A stretch of 64,000 nucleotides of DNA from Eumeta japonica (GCA_005406025.1 BGZK01000733.1:124001-188000); one strand, 5' to 3'. Positions 45,706-57,760 are shown, counted from the stretch's first letter. Made by a program: numbers and translations. Notes: a model not told the origin generated them from the letters alone.

Positions 45706-45925
45706 CAATCTAGTAACACGCATGAGGGTATAAAAGATGCTTTGTAGCTTCATCATACTCAGTATTTATAAAAAACCAAAAAATTGACCACATAAAATTT
45801 ACGTATATATTGTGTGGGAAAACAAAAATGAAATACGGTTACGAAAATTCTAAAATGAAATGCAGTACACGTATCTTTATAGCAGAGAAAATGAGTGATT
45901 GACGTCAATGAAATATTTGACGTCA

Positions 45926-45983
45926 ACTGATTTCAGCCGGATAGCAATCAATATAGTCGGATTACTATCCGACTGAAATCAGT
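45926..45983. repeat. 19-bp inverted repeat with 20-nt loop
   Basis: Actgatttcagccggatag pairs with 45965-45983 with one mismatch. The right half repeats the 'gtcggattactatccgac' theme. Two tgacgtcaa words lie just upstream (45900, 45919). Confidence 0.8.
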
Positions 45984-46789
45984 GGGATAATAATCCCTTT
46001 TACACTGAATTATTTCATAATCGAATAGCTGCACCCACTAGCGCTACGGCACATTCAAGGTTGACTATTTCATTTTTATCTTGCTTCGGAAATTCCAAAT
46101 GACCATATCATATTCTTCATTTCTAAATACAAATCATTAGAACAGTGGAGACTACACGCGCCCATGGCCAGTGACAGAAAATACTACGTAGACAGCTCTC
46201 GCTGACGTCCTACATTTTGTACAGACGTTCTAGAACGACTCGCTTGAGATAGAACTAGTGATTTCTATCTACTTTTCTTGGGAAAAGCGTGAATTTATGC
46301 CCTTATGCCCTTTACAAGTGGCATAGGCAGCTTTCATAAAAAAAACATTTTCCGGTTCTAACATTAAATATAACTCGGACGCCATTAAAATTCTATCAAA
46401 AAGAAAGACATCATTTTTTTTAACAAATAAGCGAGCGTCGCACCTCAACTATCGTAGTACAATGTTTACGTGAACGAGCGCGCGGCTATGATGCGGGTGG
46501 TAACTTGAGGTAAAAGAATGATCGTACTTACGAAATATTACATTTTTTTATTGTTGTATTTGAAAAATTCCTCAATGGGCAGTAATGCAAGATATCTGCA
46601 AGAGATGTTTATAGAGAGTTTTAGAAAACGCGGCGCAACAGGCCCTCCCACTTCTAAGATTCTTTGTACGACGCTGAAAACTGTTTGCCTGGAAATATAT
46701 CTAACGGTGGGCGGGTTTTACGATAACAAAAAGAGAAAGACCACGCAGAACGTGATCCCATTAGAAGAAAATAGAGGAGCTGACTTTAC
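45984..46789. other. non-coding stretch
   Basis: AT-rich with a CpG patch near 46470. It holds the first half of an open frame (46518-46991) whose second half is repeat; not accepted as a gene. Confidence 0.4.
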
Positions 46790-46985
46790 AAAAAGAACGG
46801 CCAAATGTGAGTCGTACTCGCGCACCGAGGGTTCCGTACAAACCTCTAGGTATATGAGTAAAAGTTCACCCATCACGACAACCGAGTCAGAGTTATGGTA
46901 TTTTTATTGCAAAATGAAATCCATGACATTACCATGTGGAAAGCTGGAGGAGTGTAAATTTAAAACAAAGGTACCTTTATCGTTT
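46790..46985 (-). repeat. 3' part of a lepidopteran-type dispersed repeat
   Basis: On the minus strand it ends 'acggaaccctcggtgcgcga', 'gtacgactcacatttggcc', 'gttctttt', close to a repeat end (CGCGAGTC-GACTCGCACTTGGCC plus T-run) that I know as widespread in moths and butterflies. The body continues upstream to about 46985. Confidence 0.6.
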
Positions 46986-47147
46986 CAGTAATCCTTTATC
47001 TTACAATATATTAACATATATCATTTATTTTATAATATAACTAAAATATCTACACTAGCCTTGCAGCAGTCTTGCAAAAGTTCTTTTATCAAAGTTATTT
47101 ATTTACAAAGTTTTTTAATCACTATTTAGAAATATGATTCAAAAACA
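46986..47147. other. AT-rich non-coding sequence
   Basis: Nothing recognised. Confidence 0.45.
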
Positions 47148-47507
47148 TTAATTAAGTATTAAATTTGAACCAAACCTGTAAATGGTGACTGAAAAAGGTA
47201 TGAGTAGTACCACATTGAACATGGAGATCGAAAAAACGTTATCTATAGTTGTACTACTTTTTGTAGTGATAATGTTTGTTAACGGAAACATGTTTAGGAA
47301 TGAAAAATATGTGGAAATTCTATTTTGGGGATTCATTCTAAAATCGATATTGAAGTCCCCCACAACAATCAGACGAGAACATGAAGTATACCTATTGAAG
47401 TTGCTGCCGTATATTGTTGTATTTATGCATTCTATTGCAACATTAATTTGACATTGTGGTGACCTATATACGGTTATCACTTTGACATTAAACTTCTCAA
47501 AATGCAA
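47148..47507 (-). pseudogene. non-LTR retrotransposon endonuclease fragment
   Basis: The frame on the minus strand contains ITVYRSP near residue 11, VVGDFNIDF near residue 47 and SSTTIDNVFS near residue 83. This is the order of the endonuclease core of jockey/CR1-like LINEs (xVYRxP ... GDFNxD ... IDxxFx). The expected SDH motif near the end is altered (IPFSVTIY). Only about 119 codons remain, with no reverse transcriptase behind them. It is a different LINE lineage from the RTE at 2904-5898. Confidence 0.65.
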
Positions 47508-47797
47508 GCATTCACAATGGCCGTTTGCAGCGCCTGGGTTATTTAAATAACACCTTTTACAAGATCATCCGTCACGGCATCCTTAAGATTGCGACGTGCA
47601 TACGCGATGAAATGTTGTCCCCTTCCCATACTTAGAGATAAGTCGCGCTCAATGCGGTAACTACAATTGTTTATAATTTTTTTCACGGCTTAAATACAAT
47701 TAGACCTAAGCATTTCATATGAATTTCAACTTGATACCCCTACGCGTTCATGAGGAAAAGGGTAATAAGTTTATAATTATTAAAAAATATAAATTAT
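47508..47797. other. non-coding stretch
   Basis: Nothing recognised. Confidence 0.45.
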
Positions 47798-48170
47798 AGG
47801 ATGTAACTAAAAATTTAAGGTTTTCGGAATTTTTCCTTTATGTAGGCTATAGAACGTTGTTATGTGCCAAATTTTAAGATTCTAGGTCGACTGGAAGTAC
47901 CCTATAGGTTTTGATTCCCTTGCGAATAGTTGTGAGTTTCAAGATATGCGGCTTAAATTGATTTTTCTTTTGATTGCGTTGGCTTAGAAGTTTGATTTTT
48001 TCACAGATCTAAGGGACAATAGACCTTATTAAGTATTTGTTATAAATTTAAGCTTTTTCCTCCACGTGTTCCTGACAAAAAGGGTCTTGACAAACAGACA
48101 GACAGACGGACCACAAAGTGATCCTAGAAGGGTTCCGTTTTTTTTCCTTTTGAAGTGCGGAACCCTAAAA
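47798..48170 (+). repeat. hairpin-ended dispersed repeat, second body type
   Basis: Starts 'aggatgtaactaaaaattta', contains 'gattctaggtcgactggaag' and 'taccctataggttttgattc', then 'acagacagacagacggacc' and ends 'gaagggttccg' ... 'cggaaccctaaaa'. The body differs from copies A and B but the 3' end is the same kind. I know this type as very common in Lepidoptera. Confidence 0.8.
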
Positions 48171-48851
48171 AGGACTAACTTCGTATTTTTATAAACATAT
48201 AACTTGATACGGGACATCCGACGTTGATTATTTTCAAATCGGTTCTTCGTAAGTCAATATTAATCGAGTGATTTAAAATAATTCAATTCAAGATAGGGCC
48301 GCGCGTCATAAAGTTCATGCGCGCGGGACGGCGGCGCGCGGCGCGGCGACCGGCCGACGAACACTGTTTTAGGGTCAAATGCAATTTTAAACATGACCGG
48401 TGCGGCGGGCTGCTCCGGCTCGTTCTATGCGTCGACGCCGGTGATAAATGATGATGTTCTCTGATGGGACTATCCCCAACGCGTTATGTGACCAGGGTTG
48501 AAACACTTTTAAATTGGAAAACTATTTTTCACTCTTAAAACGTTTCTGTAAATCGATTAATATTTCATTTATAATTTTTCTATTGTCTCCGTCCACGTTT
48601 TAATGAATTGAATAAGCATAAAAAGTGCAATTTAACAATTGAATCACATCATAAAATAATTATGAGCATCGTTAGAATCTCATTATTCAAAATGTTTTTC
48701 ATTTGGAATCTAATTGGGACTTTAGTCACGTCGCCTCACGTGTGTGCTCACAGACAGCGGCCGACCGTACCTCAGTACCTCAATAAGTAGTCCAGGGGTG
48801 TAGAACGAGGTCGCGGCGTGACCCAGGCGAGGATGAGCACCCGCGGGAGCG
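48171..48851. other. non-coding stretch with CpG patches
   Basis: CpG-rich at 48300-48440, AT-rich between. No gene seen. Confidence 0.4.
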
Positions 48852-48971
48852 TACCTGTGGCACGGTGCCAGCCCCCGACCAGGGCCGCAACTCGCCGAAG
48901 AGCCCCGCACAGGTAGCTCACCTGCGGGTGACGCATGCGCTCACCTGTCGGCGCTGCAAACGCGTTACCTG
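48852..48971. promoter_or_regulatory. cluster of CAGGTA/CAGGTG words
   Basis: Five sites in 120 bp: TACCTG at 48852, CAGGTAG at 48910, CACCTG at 48919 and 48942, TTACCTG at 48965. CAGGTAG and CAGGTAA are the words bound by the insect pioneer factor Zelda, and CAGGTG is an E-box core. On the minus strand the same words look like 'cag|gt' splice junctions. The block is CpG-rich. Confidence 0.3.
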
Positions 48972-49358
48972 CCCGTATAGTTCGGGGGTGAGGTTGTCGA
49001 ACCTAGCGACACGACGACGGCGGGAATACGGAACTACCGGGGCGCCAGAACCGACCGGGAGGCGCGGCCGACGCATGCGCGTCACGGCTCGAGCTCGGAA
49101 TCACGACCCCGCGAACGAATAATCGCGACAAAAATAAGGTCGCACCAGGACCGTAGGAAGCGATAGAGGAATCTTTGTTGGGTCAACAAAATTCAGACGA
49201 AACACATGTAACTTCATTTCCTGATAATTATGTGAAACGCTATAAACTAGTTGCCTTTTAACTTTATCTTGCAAGCAATATGATAATAACACGACAAGAG
49301 TGCAAAGCATAAAAATTGATACATATAATGACTTTTGAGTAAGTACACTGTGTGGTGT
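48972..49358. other. non-coding stretch
   Basis: CpG-rich to about 49120, AT-rich after. Nothing recognised. Confidence 0.4.
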
Positions 49359-49416
49359 GATTTTCTTGGTCGATAATCTAATCTCCTGTTACGTTCTATT
49401 ATCAACCAAGAAAATC
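49359..49416. repeat. 19-bp inverted repeat with 20-nt loop
   Basis: Gattttcttggtcgataat (49359-49377) pairs with 49398-49416 with one wobble-type mismatch. It could fold as RNA or be an inverted duplication. Confidence 0.8.
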
Positions 49417-50479
49417 TCTATGCATAACTTTTCAGAATAAAAAAAAATAATTCCATAAGAAATAATATTTATATTTGTATTAATTACGTAATGATGAAAA
49501 ATAACATATTGCATACATATAGAGGACGTATTTTTAGAACCTGTCGAACGCAATTCTTTTACAGTCGTTCTATTTTGTGACGTACTTAAGTAATGAGAAG
49601 GTATTTTTGACATTTAAACCCCTAACGTTGCAAAATATGGGTGAGGGTTTGTAAATACATGTGTGTCGATTCTTTAAAGTTAAAACCATGAAAATGAATA
49701 CTAGAATTATTCATTGTGAGTAAAATATACGTGTTTCGGCGTATTTGAATATAAACGCGTAAAGACGTAAAACAGTGGTTGAAAGCTCGTACTCGCTTAA
49801 AAATGTACAATATTTATTTATACCTAGGGCCAAAATTACCTAAGGATTTTTTAAATACTTATTTAGTCTGTATTATGTATGTGCCTAGTATATATATTGG
49901 TGATTTTTTTTTTGCAATATTCATAACGGCAATGCTATGTGAATTGTTTTGCCTTGTCGACAATGAAGAGACGTCGATGGCGCAGCCGGCGCCGGCGCCG
50001 ACGGTGGCGAATCGGCGAGGATGATGCTTATTTACACAGTGAACCAAGTCTCTGAGGTGATTTTTATGGTAATACGCAGTGGCACCGCGGACGCTCCCCC
50101 GAGCTCAAAGCGGTGGTCTTTCAATGAAAGGTAAAAAAATCTTCCACGCGTTCTACAAACGTAGTCGTGACGCGGATCGGAAGAAGCCCGGCCCGCTCGG
50201 AGGCCGCGGGCCCGCCGCCCCCGCCCGCCCTACAGCTAAATAAACCTACGGTCGCCGGCGTCTCCATATCGTGAAGTGATCGATTTCCCACATTAAAGGA
50301 AAGCGAGCATTTCGCTCGGGTAAACAACGGAAATTCCGCGTTTCGATGAGCGATTAGGCGATGCGATATTTTTATTTCTGTGCATTTCACTCACGGTCGC
50401 AACGCTGCACGGGCAATACCTAAAAATTCTGAATACTCATGAATAAGACTACATTTAATGTTTATGATAAATATGGTGT
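49417..50479. other. non-coding stretch
   Basis: AT-rich to 49900. A gccggcgccggcgccg run at 49984-50000. CpG-rich at 50180-50260. The minus frame at 50121-50390 is composition-driven. Confidence 0.4.
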
Positions 50480-51235
50480 TTTTCGAAATGAATTTCCTCT
50501 GCTTACAACTTTTGCATTTTATAGAACCATTGTAAATAGCATTTGGAACAGTTTTCCATTGAGTCGTCTTCATTGGCCTCTTGCGACGCATTCACCGCCG
50601 CTTCGTGGTTTCTACATTGTATACCTCTGAACTTATTTTTAGTATTAGGAAATAAAAAAAAATCGTAAAAAAGAATCAAAAAATCATACTTTGCCAGATG
50701 CCAAAAACTCATTCGCCACCTTAACGGAATGCGTGGACGCGTGATCGTGGCGAGGACGACTGTACCGCGAGGACGCCTTCAGGAACATTTTCAAATAATC
50801 TGGACAAGCATATACTCGCGTAGCCCTTTGCAGTTCCTACCCTTTGATTTTTAAAAATTGCAATCAAAAATAGAAGTAGTAACGTTTTGAGTTTTCCAAA
50901 AAAAGAAGTAACCATTATCTTACCAATGTTTCGAATATTTATAACTTTTATCGGCAAATCGTCAAATAGAAATACCTGTTCTGCCGACTGCCTTATTCTT
51001 TCAGGTACAAAACAGTACACCCAGCTCTCGTCATCTGTAACTACGTTATATACGGTCAGTCATTGTCCTCCGTTGTATTTTTTACCATTTTGCAACCCCA
51101 CTACACGCAGTCGTTTCTGGTCACCCGTTAAAAAATGCGGTATCTATCGACTGCAAAGTTTTCAAATCTTCAGATGTATGTGCAAATCTTTCGCACTTGG
51201 CTCAAACCAATACCTAATACAATGTGAATTTTTGT
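50480..51235 (-). pseudogene. mariner transposase relic 2
   Basis: On the minus strand: a decayed stretch near 51150-51060 (QKRLRV, NGKKYNGG), then VVTDDESWVYCF with the first catalytic Asp (about 51040-51005), QVFLFDDLPIKV, RNIGKIMVTSFFGK (about 50930-50890), a heavily damaged middle where the second catalytic Asp should be, then YDFFLFPNTKNKFRG (about 50680-50635), EAAVNASQEA and LQWFYKMQK (about 50515). The order and wording match mariner transposases. Frameshifts and stops make it non-functional. It lies head-to-head or tail-to-tail with relic 3, only about 0.7 kb away. Confidence 0.78.
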
Positions 51236-51954
51236 TGACTTAAACGACAGCATAAATCGTAAAACATTATTGCGTGGTTATTCTTTCGACTCAAATTGAT
51301 TGCAATATTGATATACAATTTTCAAAACGATGTCACAATGAAAAAAATAAATGACAGTCCACTCAATTTAAAACCTAACTTACGCCTTGTCTTCCATTTG
51401 AAAGTTCATTTCAGTTCAAAAACTGGATTTGTTTTTTTTTATAATCTCATTACAAATGGCCAGTTCCAGAAGTTTTCAGTGTGTCCTTCGTATAGATCTA
51501 AGCTACTCGGATATAGCCGAGACGCACATCTAAAGATTCCGCACGACTTCCGAGCCACTTATTTTAAAGGGTTCCCTGAAGTTGAAATCCAAGAACGTAG
51601 AACGTCGGTTCTCAGAAACGTACGTCGTGCGCCGCCCGCGCCCGCGCCGGGTGGTGAGAGAGCGGAACTATTTTAATCCGGGCAGTGCGGGGGCCCGCGC
51701 CGGCCCACCCTTCGCCGCGCTCGTCCACGACAAAAAAAGACACTAATCTTATCTAAAGTAAAGGGATGCCATTAAGAGCTTCCCCGCGCGCGTCACGGCG
51801 TGATCGGAGTCGCGTATAAATATAGATTATGGCGGGAATGAGTTGACTGAATGTACGCCACGGCGCATCGTGTTAGGGAATACTTGGTACAGAAAATAAC
51901 GGTGAGGATTTTGTGTATATATAGAAATTACGTACAAAATAGGACATCGAAACA
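51236..51954. other. non-coding stretch between two mariner relics
   Basis: AT-rich, with a CpG-rich patch at 51610-51800. The frame at 51296-51676 has no motif. Mariner terminal repeats were looked for by eye and not found. Confidence 0.35.
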
Positions 51955-52665
51955 ATTTCGAGGTCAAACAAAAATTGGTTTAGTTCTGGCAAAGCAGGAA
52001 AGTTTATATAAATTTTCTCGACTTATTATTAAACGACATAGTCACATGTGATGAAAACTGGATTTACTGTTACGATCCCGAAACAAAAAGCCAGTCTGCT
52101 CGGTGGGTCTTTCCTTTTAAGGAGTTATCTACTAAAGTGTCACGAGGTCGAAGCGTCCGAAAAATAAATGGTAGCCTCTCTTTTTGAAATGACAAGTCAT
52201 TATGTTATAGAAAATAAAATAACATTTACTGTTGACTGTACACTAACAATTATTTATCTCTTGTTTTGGAAAAAGTTCGAGAAAAACGACCTCGCAGTAA
52301 GATTCTCCTTCATCGTGACAACGCCTCGCCACGTACCACTAGAAAAACACTTAACAATTTGGGAACATTAGGCATAGAAATACTGGCCTTGCATCTCCGA
52401 CCTTGCACCATGCGATTTTTATTTATTTCCTAAAATAAAAGAAAAACTTCGAGGAGAGTGCTTTATAGAAATTGAAGAAGCACTGACTGCATATGAAAAG
52501 GCTGTCGAAGCGACCCCTAAACGCGAGTGGGCTAAGTATTTTTCTCATTGGCTCCAAGAATGCAGCGATGCATTGATCTCAATGGACACTATTTCGCATA
52601 ACAATAATAATAAAAATAATTTGCTAGTTTGCTCAGTTATTGATTTTCTAAGGACTTCCAAGTAG
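51955..52665 (+). pseudogene. mariner transposase relic 3
   Basis: In order: LLNDIVTCDENWIYCYDPET with the first catalytic Asp (about 52030-52080), RWVFPFKELSTKVSRGRS, a decayed VASLFEMT-GHYV block, ILLHRDNAS with the second catalytic Asp (about 52300), SDLAPCDFYLFPKIKEKLRG with the third (about 52400-52455), then EEALTAYEKAVEATPKREWA and a stop near 52663. Wording is close to that of relic 2 but different from relic 1, so relics 2 and 3 are one mariner lineage. Several frameshifts. The N-terminal DNA-binding part is not recognisable. Confidence 0.85.
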
Positions 52666-54600
52666 ACCCACGTATTAGGCAAGATTTTCTCCAACCATTT
52701 AACAGTTTGATGACGTTAAATTTTTTAGGAATGGATACTGAAAGCCTTGTATGGAGTGAAGAAAATAAAAGAATGCAAGGTTGATAAAAGAAATTAATTA
52801 TGAAAGGAGGATTTACTTTAAAGAGAGCTTGTCACTAATTAACGTCGCTTCAAGATTTCTACAACAGAAAACTAATTATACTTAGGAGACAGGCTTAGAC
52901 AAGATACAAACTATTCATCACAAGGGCCCACATGAATGGACCGACCACATTAGCACAGAGCAAAGTAGTGACTGAAAAGGTGCGACTGAACTTTACGAAC
53001 TCGTAGAAATAGAAACTGAAAACATGGCACCACGCAAAGGAAATAAAGAATGGAAGATTAAAGGAAGATAAGGATTAGGAAAGAAGAATTTCTTTTTAAG
53101 AAGACGTCGGCACCATCTTAAGGATATAAATTTAAAATCGAATACAAAATAATAGTTGAACACTCTAGTTATACATCGTTATCGACTTTTGGAAGCCAGG
53201 ATTTCGAAAACATAATGGACAGGTACGAGTATTTGAAGAAAAATAAAATTCTTTGCATCCCTAAATTCTAGCCGTCTCCTTAAGAAAAACCTGTAGATAT
53301 TAAAAATTATCTTAAACTGGAAATCTATCAAATTATCGATTTAATTTTTTCTAATAGTTTCTTCTATTATGAAGAATATTTTGATTTTCCAGATTATTTC
53401 CCTGGTTACCTTTAAGCTAGCCTACGCTTTCGAAGGGTTGCAAAGCTGTGAATGTTATTACTTAAGCTATAAAAAGCTTTAGCTAAACAGTCCGCTCGGT
53501 CCATCTCTTTTTACTTTACGATTTTGTTTACCTATAACCTATATACGACTTAGTTGAAATAAACCACAATCGGCCGACCGACGCGATTGTATTTCATAAC
53601 TGTAGTGGACGTAAAGAAGAATATTATGATTTCCGCGAAATTTACGATAGTTTTATTTATGACCAAACAATCTCGCTTAACAGAATTTCAGATGCGACTC
53701 AAAAGTTATATATATTTTGGAAAATCAACTAGTAATAAGTTTCAATGCGTTAACTTTAACATACGAATCTAATTTCTATAATAATATTGTAATTTACCAA
53801 CTGCCTCAAAATCCAATTACAAATTCACACATAAAATTGGAGTCGTAAAAATTTAATTTTATTCGTAAAAACTTAAACGGTATAGTATAAATAGTATTAG
53901 ATACTGTAAGCACCAAGAACTGCTCATTTTCTTGTCGTATCATGGTCATAGGTAATAGGCATGTCATAGGCTTATTAGGGGAGCTTCCCTCCCGAGTCGT
54001 GATCTTGAGGAACCGTAGTGGAAGGCGCAGTCGACGTCTACGAGCCTCCCAAATCCGCTCTTACCTGCAACAAATACGTTCACTTTATATAAACACAAAA
54101 TAAGGAACAAAAAATCCCTGTAATTAATGGGTACACCAAGTTATCGTGCTGCTCAGATGCGGGCCGTCTGCGTGATTTACGGCTGGGACCTGGAGTGTCT
54201 CTCAGAAGTAGGGTAGGAGTGAGTCGAAGGAAATTGGAATTTTAGCTCCGGCATCGCAGTTTATTTAAGCTAATTTAGTAAACGCTAGGAAAAATAGGAA
54301 TTGTTTAAGGAACAATATTGATAGACATAATATCAAAAAACTGTATTTACGTATTAGTCGATTAGATAAGATCGCGAATTCGTTTAGGGGTCGGTGTGCG
54401 CCCGCCCGATCGGGCTGAGCGAGCAAACTTATGTAAATTTAAAATCTTTATGAATCAAACTTTCGCAGAAGAGGGCATTATACAATTTCTTAATATTTAG
54501 AGGATAAACGCCCATGGACATAACCGACTCGACTTCCTAAAGGGTTGTTTCTTTTGTAATAGTTTTGTATATGAAGTAATTCTGTATAATTTTAATTTGA
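52666..54600. other. non-coding stretch
   Basis: AT-rich, purine-rich near 53030-53090. On the minus strand an ideal donor-like junction (ttgcag|GTAAGAG) lies at about 54060, but the sequence before it is AT-rich and not clearly coding. No repeats named. Confidence 0.4.
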
Positions 54601-56944
54601 AAATAGCCACCCTCAAGTTTCTTGCTCGTTGCTTTTGAGGGACGACTGTTTTACGAACGAGTAGTTCAAAAGAAAATGGTAAAATTGTAAAGTACTGGAA
54701 ATTTTTGAAATGTTATATGTAGAGCTGTCCATACCACGGCTCGCGGTTTGAATTTATGCGGCGCACAATTCTTTTTACCTTCCTTGTTTAAATAACAAAA
54801 TTTATAATATCTGCTTTTGACATTATTTCATTTTGTAGAAAGAATATTATTATTTGATTTTTTGTAATCCCGAATAAATTAATGAGCAAATTATTTTCTC
54901 TTCCGGTAACAAGTTTTCTATCTCCCTTGTAAGCTGCGTTCTCGGACGACGCCCGCGCCGAAAACGCTCTGCCGGCTAATTGCGTAACTTCGCAGTCATT
55001 CGATTCGAACAAAAGTTTTTGCGACGGAATACAAAAAACAAAATTATAGTTTTTTTCGAATATTCTGTGACCCCCAATCTATTTAATCGTTTTTATTGGC
55101 ACTAGAACCAATCAAGTTTTGACAGCCCTGAAAGTTCAAGTATTATTTAATATCCGATGTAGCTAAGATATTTGGAATTTGAATAGCTGTGCGTGTAGGC
55201 TGTTTTAAGAGGTCGTGGTCCAGAGGACGGTCTGACGCCTTCTCGCTGAACACCGTCTGCGGCCGTCGCGATGCAATCCGATGATTTTTGTTTTTTGTAC
55301 GTAACTTCACAACGTATCACAAACGCGATGTTGGATTTAGGTATGTAAGGGACAATCAAAATGAATCGCGATTTTTCGTATATCGACTTATTTGAAATAC
55401 TTAATTACGATCTGAGGGGGGATAGACACACAGAGGTACATAATAAAATCATTATCTATCTTTGCCTTTTCCGTAATTGAGTAAACACATTTTAAGCAAA
55501 TTATATGATTTTAAAAAAATTATAAGAATCTTGAATATGGTCATCCATATCAACGAGTTTTTTATGAGATAATACATATTCATTTTTTTTGTTATTGTAA
55601 GACGCATTGTTTCAAATATATAACAGAAAAGGTACGGAAATATATTATTCTCCATTAAGTACTAACTTGGACACCATTCAGCCTAAAATTTTGAATAGCA
55701 CACAGAAGATTTTATTCATGGTTTATAGGAAAACCTATGCAAAAGTGCTAAAAACTATAATTTTCATGGAACATTTCAAATAGTTGCGAAAAGAAAACGC
55801 GTATAAAATGAGTTACTTAATTACTGCGAGTATTAATATAATATTTGTAATACCGAACTCTCCCGGCGCGAGTCCGACCAGCACAGTCCCGTCCTAGTCA
55901 TAGCATAGCCTTGTTTTTCATTCATGACCTTTGTATAATTTTTTTTGGTGACGGAATATTCTACTAAGTTTAAGCAGCTACGGAATGTGTAGGTGTACAC
56001 AAACGTGTTTTATACATCAAAATTGACATTTTGAGCCGTTTTAATTTACGAATGGGCAAGCGGCATTCGGTCGCGGGAGCGGCGGGCGGCGCCGGCCGCT
56101 GCGGCCCGTCGCCGGCCCCGTCGGCGCCCGCGCAAACTGGAGAACGTTCAGTGCAGTCGCGAACTTCGTACAACTTTTTCAGGTTTTATTACGACTTTTG
56201 CCTTCGCTCCTAAGACGACCTGTGACATGTACCTCCACCCGCAATCTTATTTAATGTCCAACGGCTCGTACCAAAGCGCTCCTTAGTTTGAGTTAGAGAG
56301 TGGCCGGTGAGACCGGCCCGGCGGCGTCCGCGTCGGAGGCGCTCGTTCTCGGCCGCACGGCCGCCGCCTCGCGGGCTCGGAACGAGTAAATATTTCGTAT
56401 TAACTTAGTCCCGGCCATGCGCTACTGTTCGAGCTCGCGCCTTCCTATTCGCCTCCCTATTCCCTGTTACGATTATTATTGCCTCGTTATCGTTTATTAT
56501 AATTTGATATAAAAAAAATTGCAGCGCTCAGGCGGTCGTTATGGAACTTCCTAAGTCCTATAATAAAATTATCTCAAACGCAAATGAGATTGAAATAGTT
56601 ATAAATTCACCCTGGATGGTCAAAAAGTCCAAACCGTAGCCAGGCCAATTTGATACCGTACTTTTTTTTAAATATCAAAAATTTTTCGAATAGACTACAC
56701 GTTTGAAACACTTTTATATTTTATTATGGGCGATATTTGAAGGGGCGGGCGGCGACCGAAGTCTGAATGATCAGTTCGTATTAGTATTGTGAGCTTTAAA
56801 GGGTGACAAATTTGTTATTAGAATATGTTAATATTTTGTGTCGCGAATGTATAGCCTAGCGAAGCTTAGCGATAAAAAATCAAAAAGGGCGGTCGATGAC
56901 GTCGACACGCGAGCATGCGGGAGTCAGCTGAAGAACTAGCTCGG
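54601..56944. other. non-coding stretch with CpG islands
   Basis: 'caccctcaagtttcttgctc' at about 54610 may be old LINE tail debris. CpG-rich blocks at 55230-55280, 56060-56170 and 56280-56400. A frame from an ATG at about 56052 (MGKRHSVAGAAGGAG...) is composition-driven and ends without a good donor. Confidence 0.35.
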
Positions 56945-57760
56945 TGTGCGCGGGGCGCGGGGGCGCGGGGGCGCGTGCGCGCCGGACTTGCCCCCCGCGC
57001 GCCGTCTCGTCGCCCCGAACGAACGACGCCGACTCACACGTTTCTAACGCATCCTCTACGACATTAGAATAAAGCCTACATTAGCCTCATATGAGCGTGT
57101 GTTAGAAAAAACCAGCGTTTGCTTAGCAAGTTCTAATCTGTGCACATACTCGCGCACCAGGCGCTCAGCCGGCGCCGAGAGCCCGTGCGTGTGCCTCTAG
57201 ACGCCGCGTCTCACACACGCGGCACCACACACGTCTCGTATGCCCCGGGGGAGCACTCGGCCCCGTCGCCGCCGCGCGCTCGCCCGGCCACCCTCCGCTC
57301 CGTCGATTCGGCGGGCGGTCGCGACCGCTCCGAGACGCGCGCCCCGGACGCCGTATGTGTGCTCGCCGCTCGCGGTGTGGACACGTACGTCTATGGGACG
57401 CAACCCTTCTCGGTGAGACGGAGAGGGACGGACGTCTTCGACCGATCGATGAGTGCAAACGAGCGGGGTGTACGAGGGGGCGCCGGAGGGGTGTAGGGGC
57501 GAGTCTGCGCGATCTCGACCGCCGACGGGGGTCGCTTCTCGAAAGCCTTTCTACGTATCGTGAGTTCCTGGTAGTTGTTTTCCATTTTAGGACAAAACTC
57601 GATAAAAAAGGGCGTCCAGGAGAACGTAACCTCTCTAGGGGCGCGGGACTCGACTAATTGCGCCCGCACGTAAAGGTCGGTCCGAGCGTCGCAACGGGCG
57701 ATAGCGGCGACGACCTCTGGTCATTATCGTACGATCGTTTATAACAAGTTCTATGCCTAG
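56945..57760. other. strong CpG island
   Basis: Very CpG-rich from about 56945 to 57700 with G-runs near 56952-56970. Five overlapping open frames on both strands are all arginine/alanine-rich and motif-free. A promoter of an unseen transcript is possible. A fair acceptor (gttgttttccattttag) lies at 57590 with an open frame to a stop at 57658. Confidence 0.35.

Noticed and set aside
45367..45756. 129-codon minus-strand open frame
   Set aside because: It lies within family C repeat copy 2 and reads its purine-rich strand. The aligned copy at 41.1 kb does not keep the frame.
46518..46991. Longest non-LINE open frame (157 codons)
   Set aside because: Its second half is the antisense of a dispersed repeat (46790-46985), and the first half has no motif, promoter or splice context.
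57140..57669. Five overlapping open frames on both strands
   Set aside because: All are products of CpG-rich composition with few stop codons; arginine/alanine-rich and motif-free.
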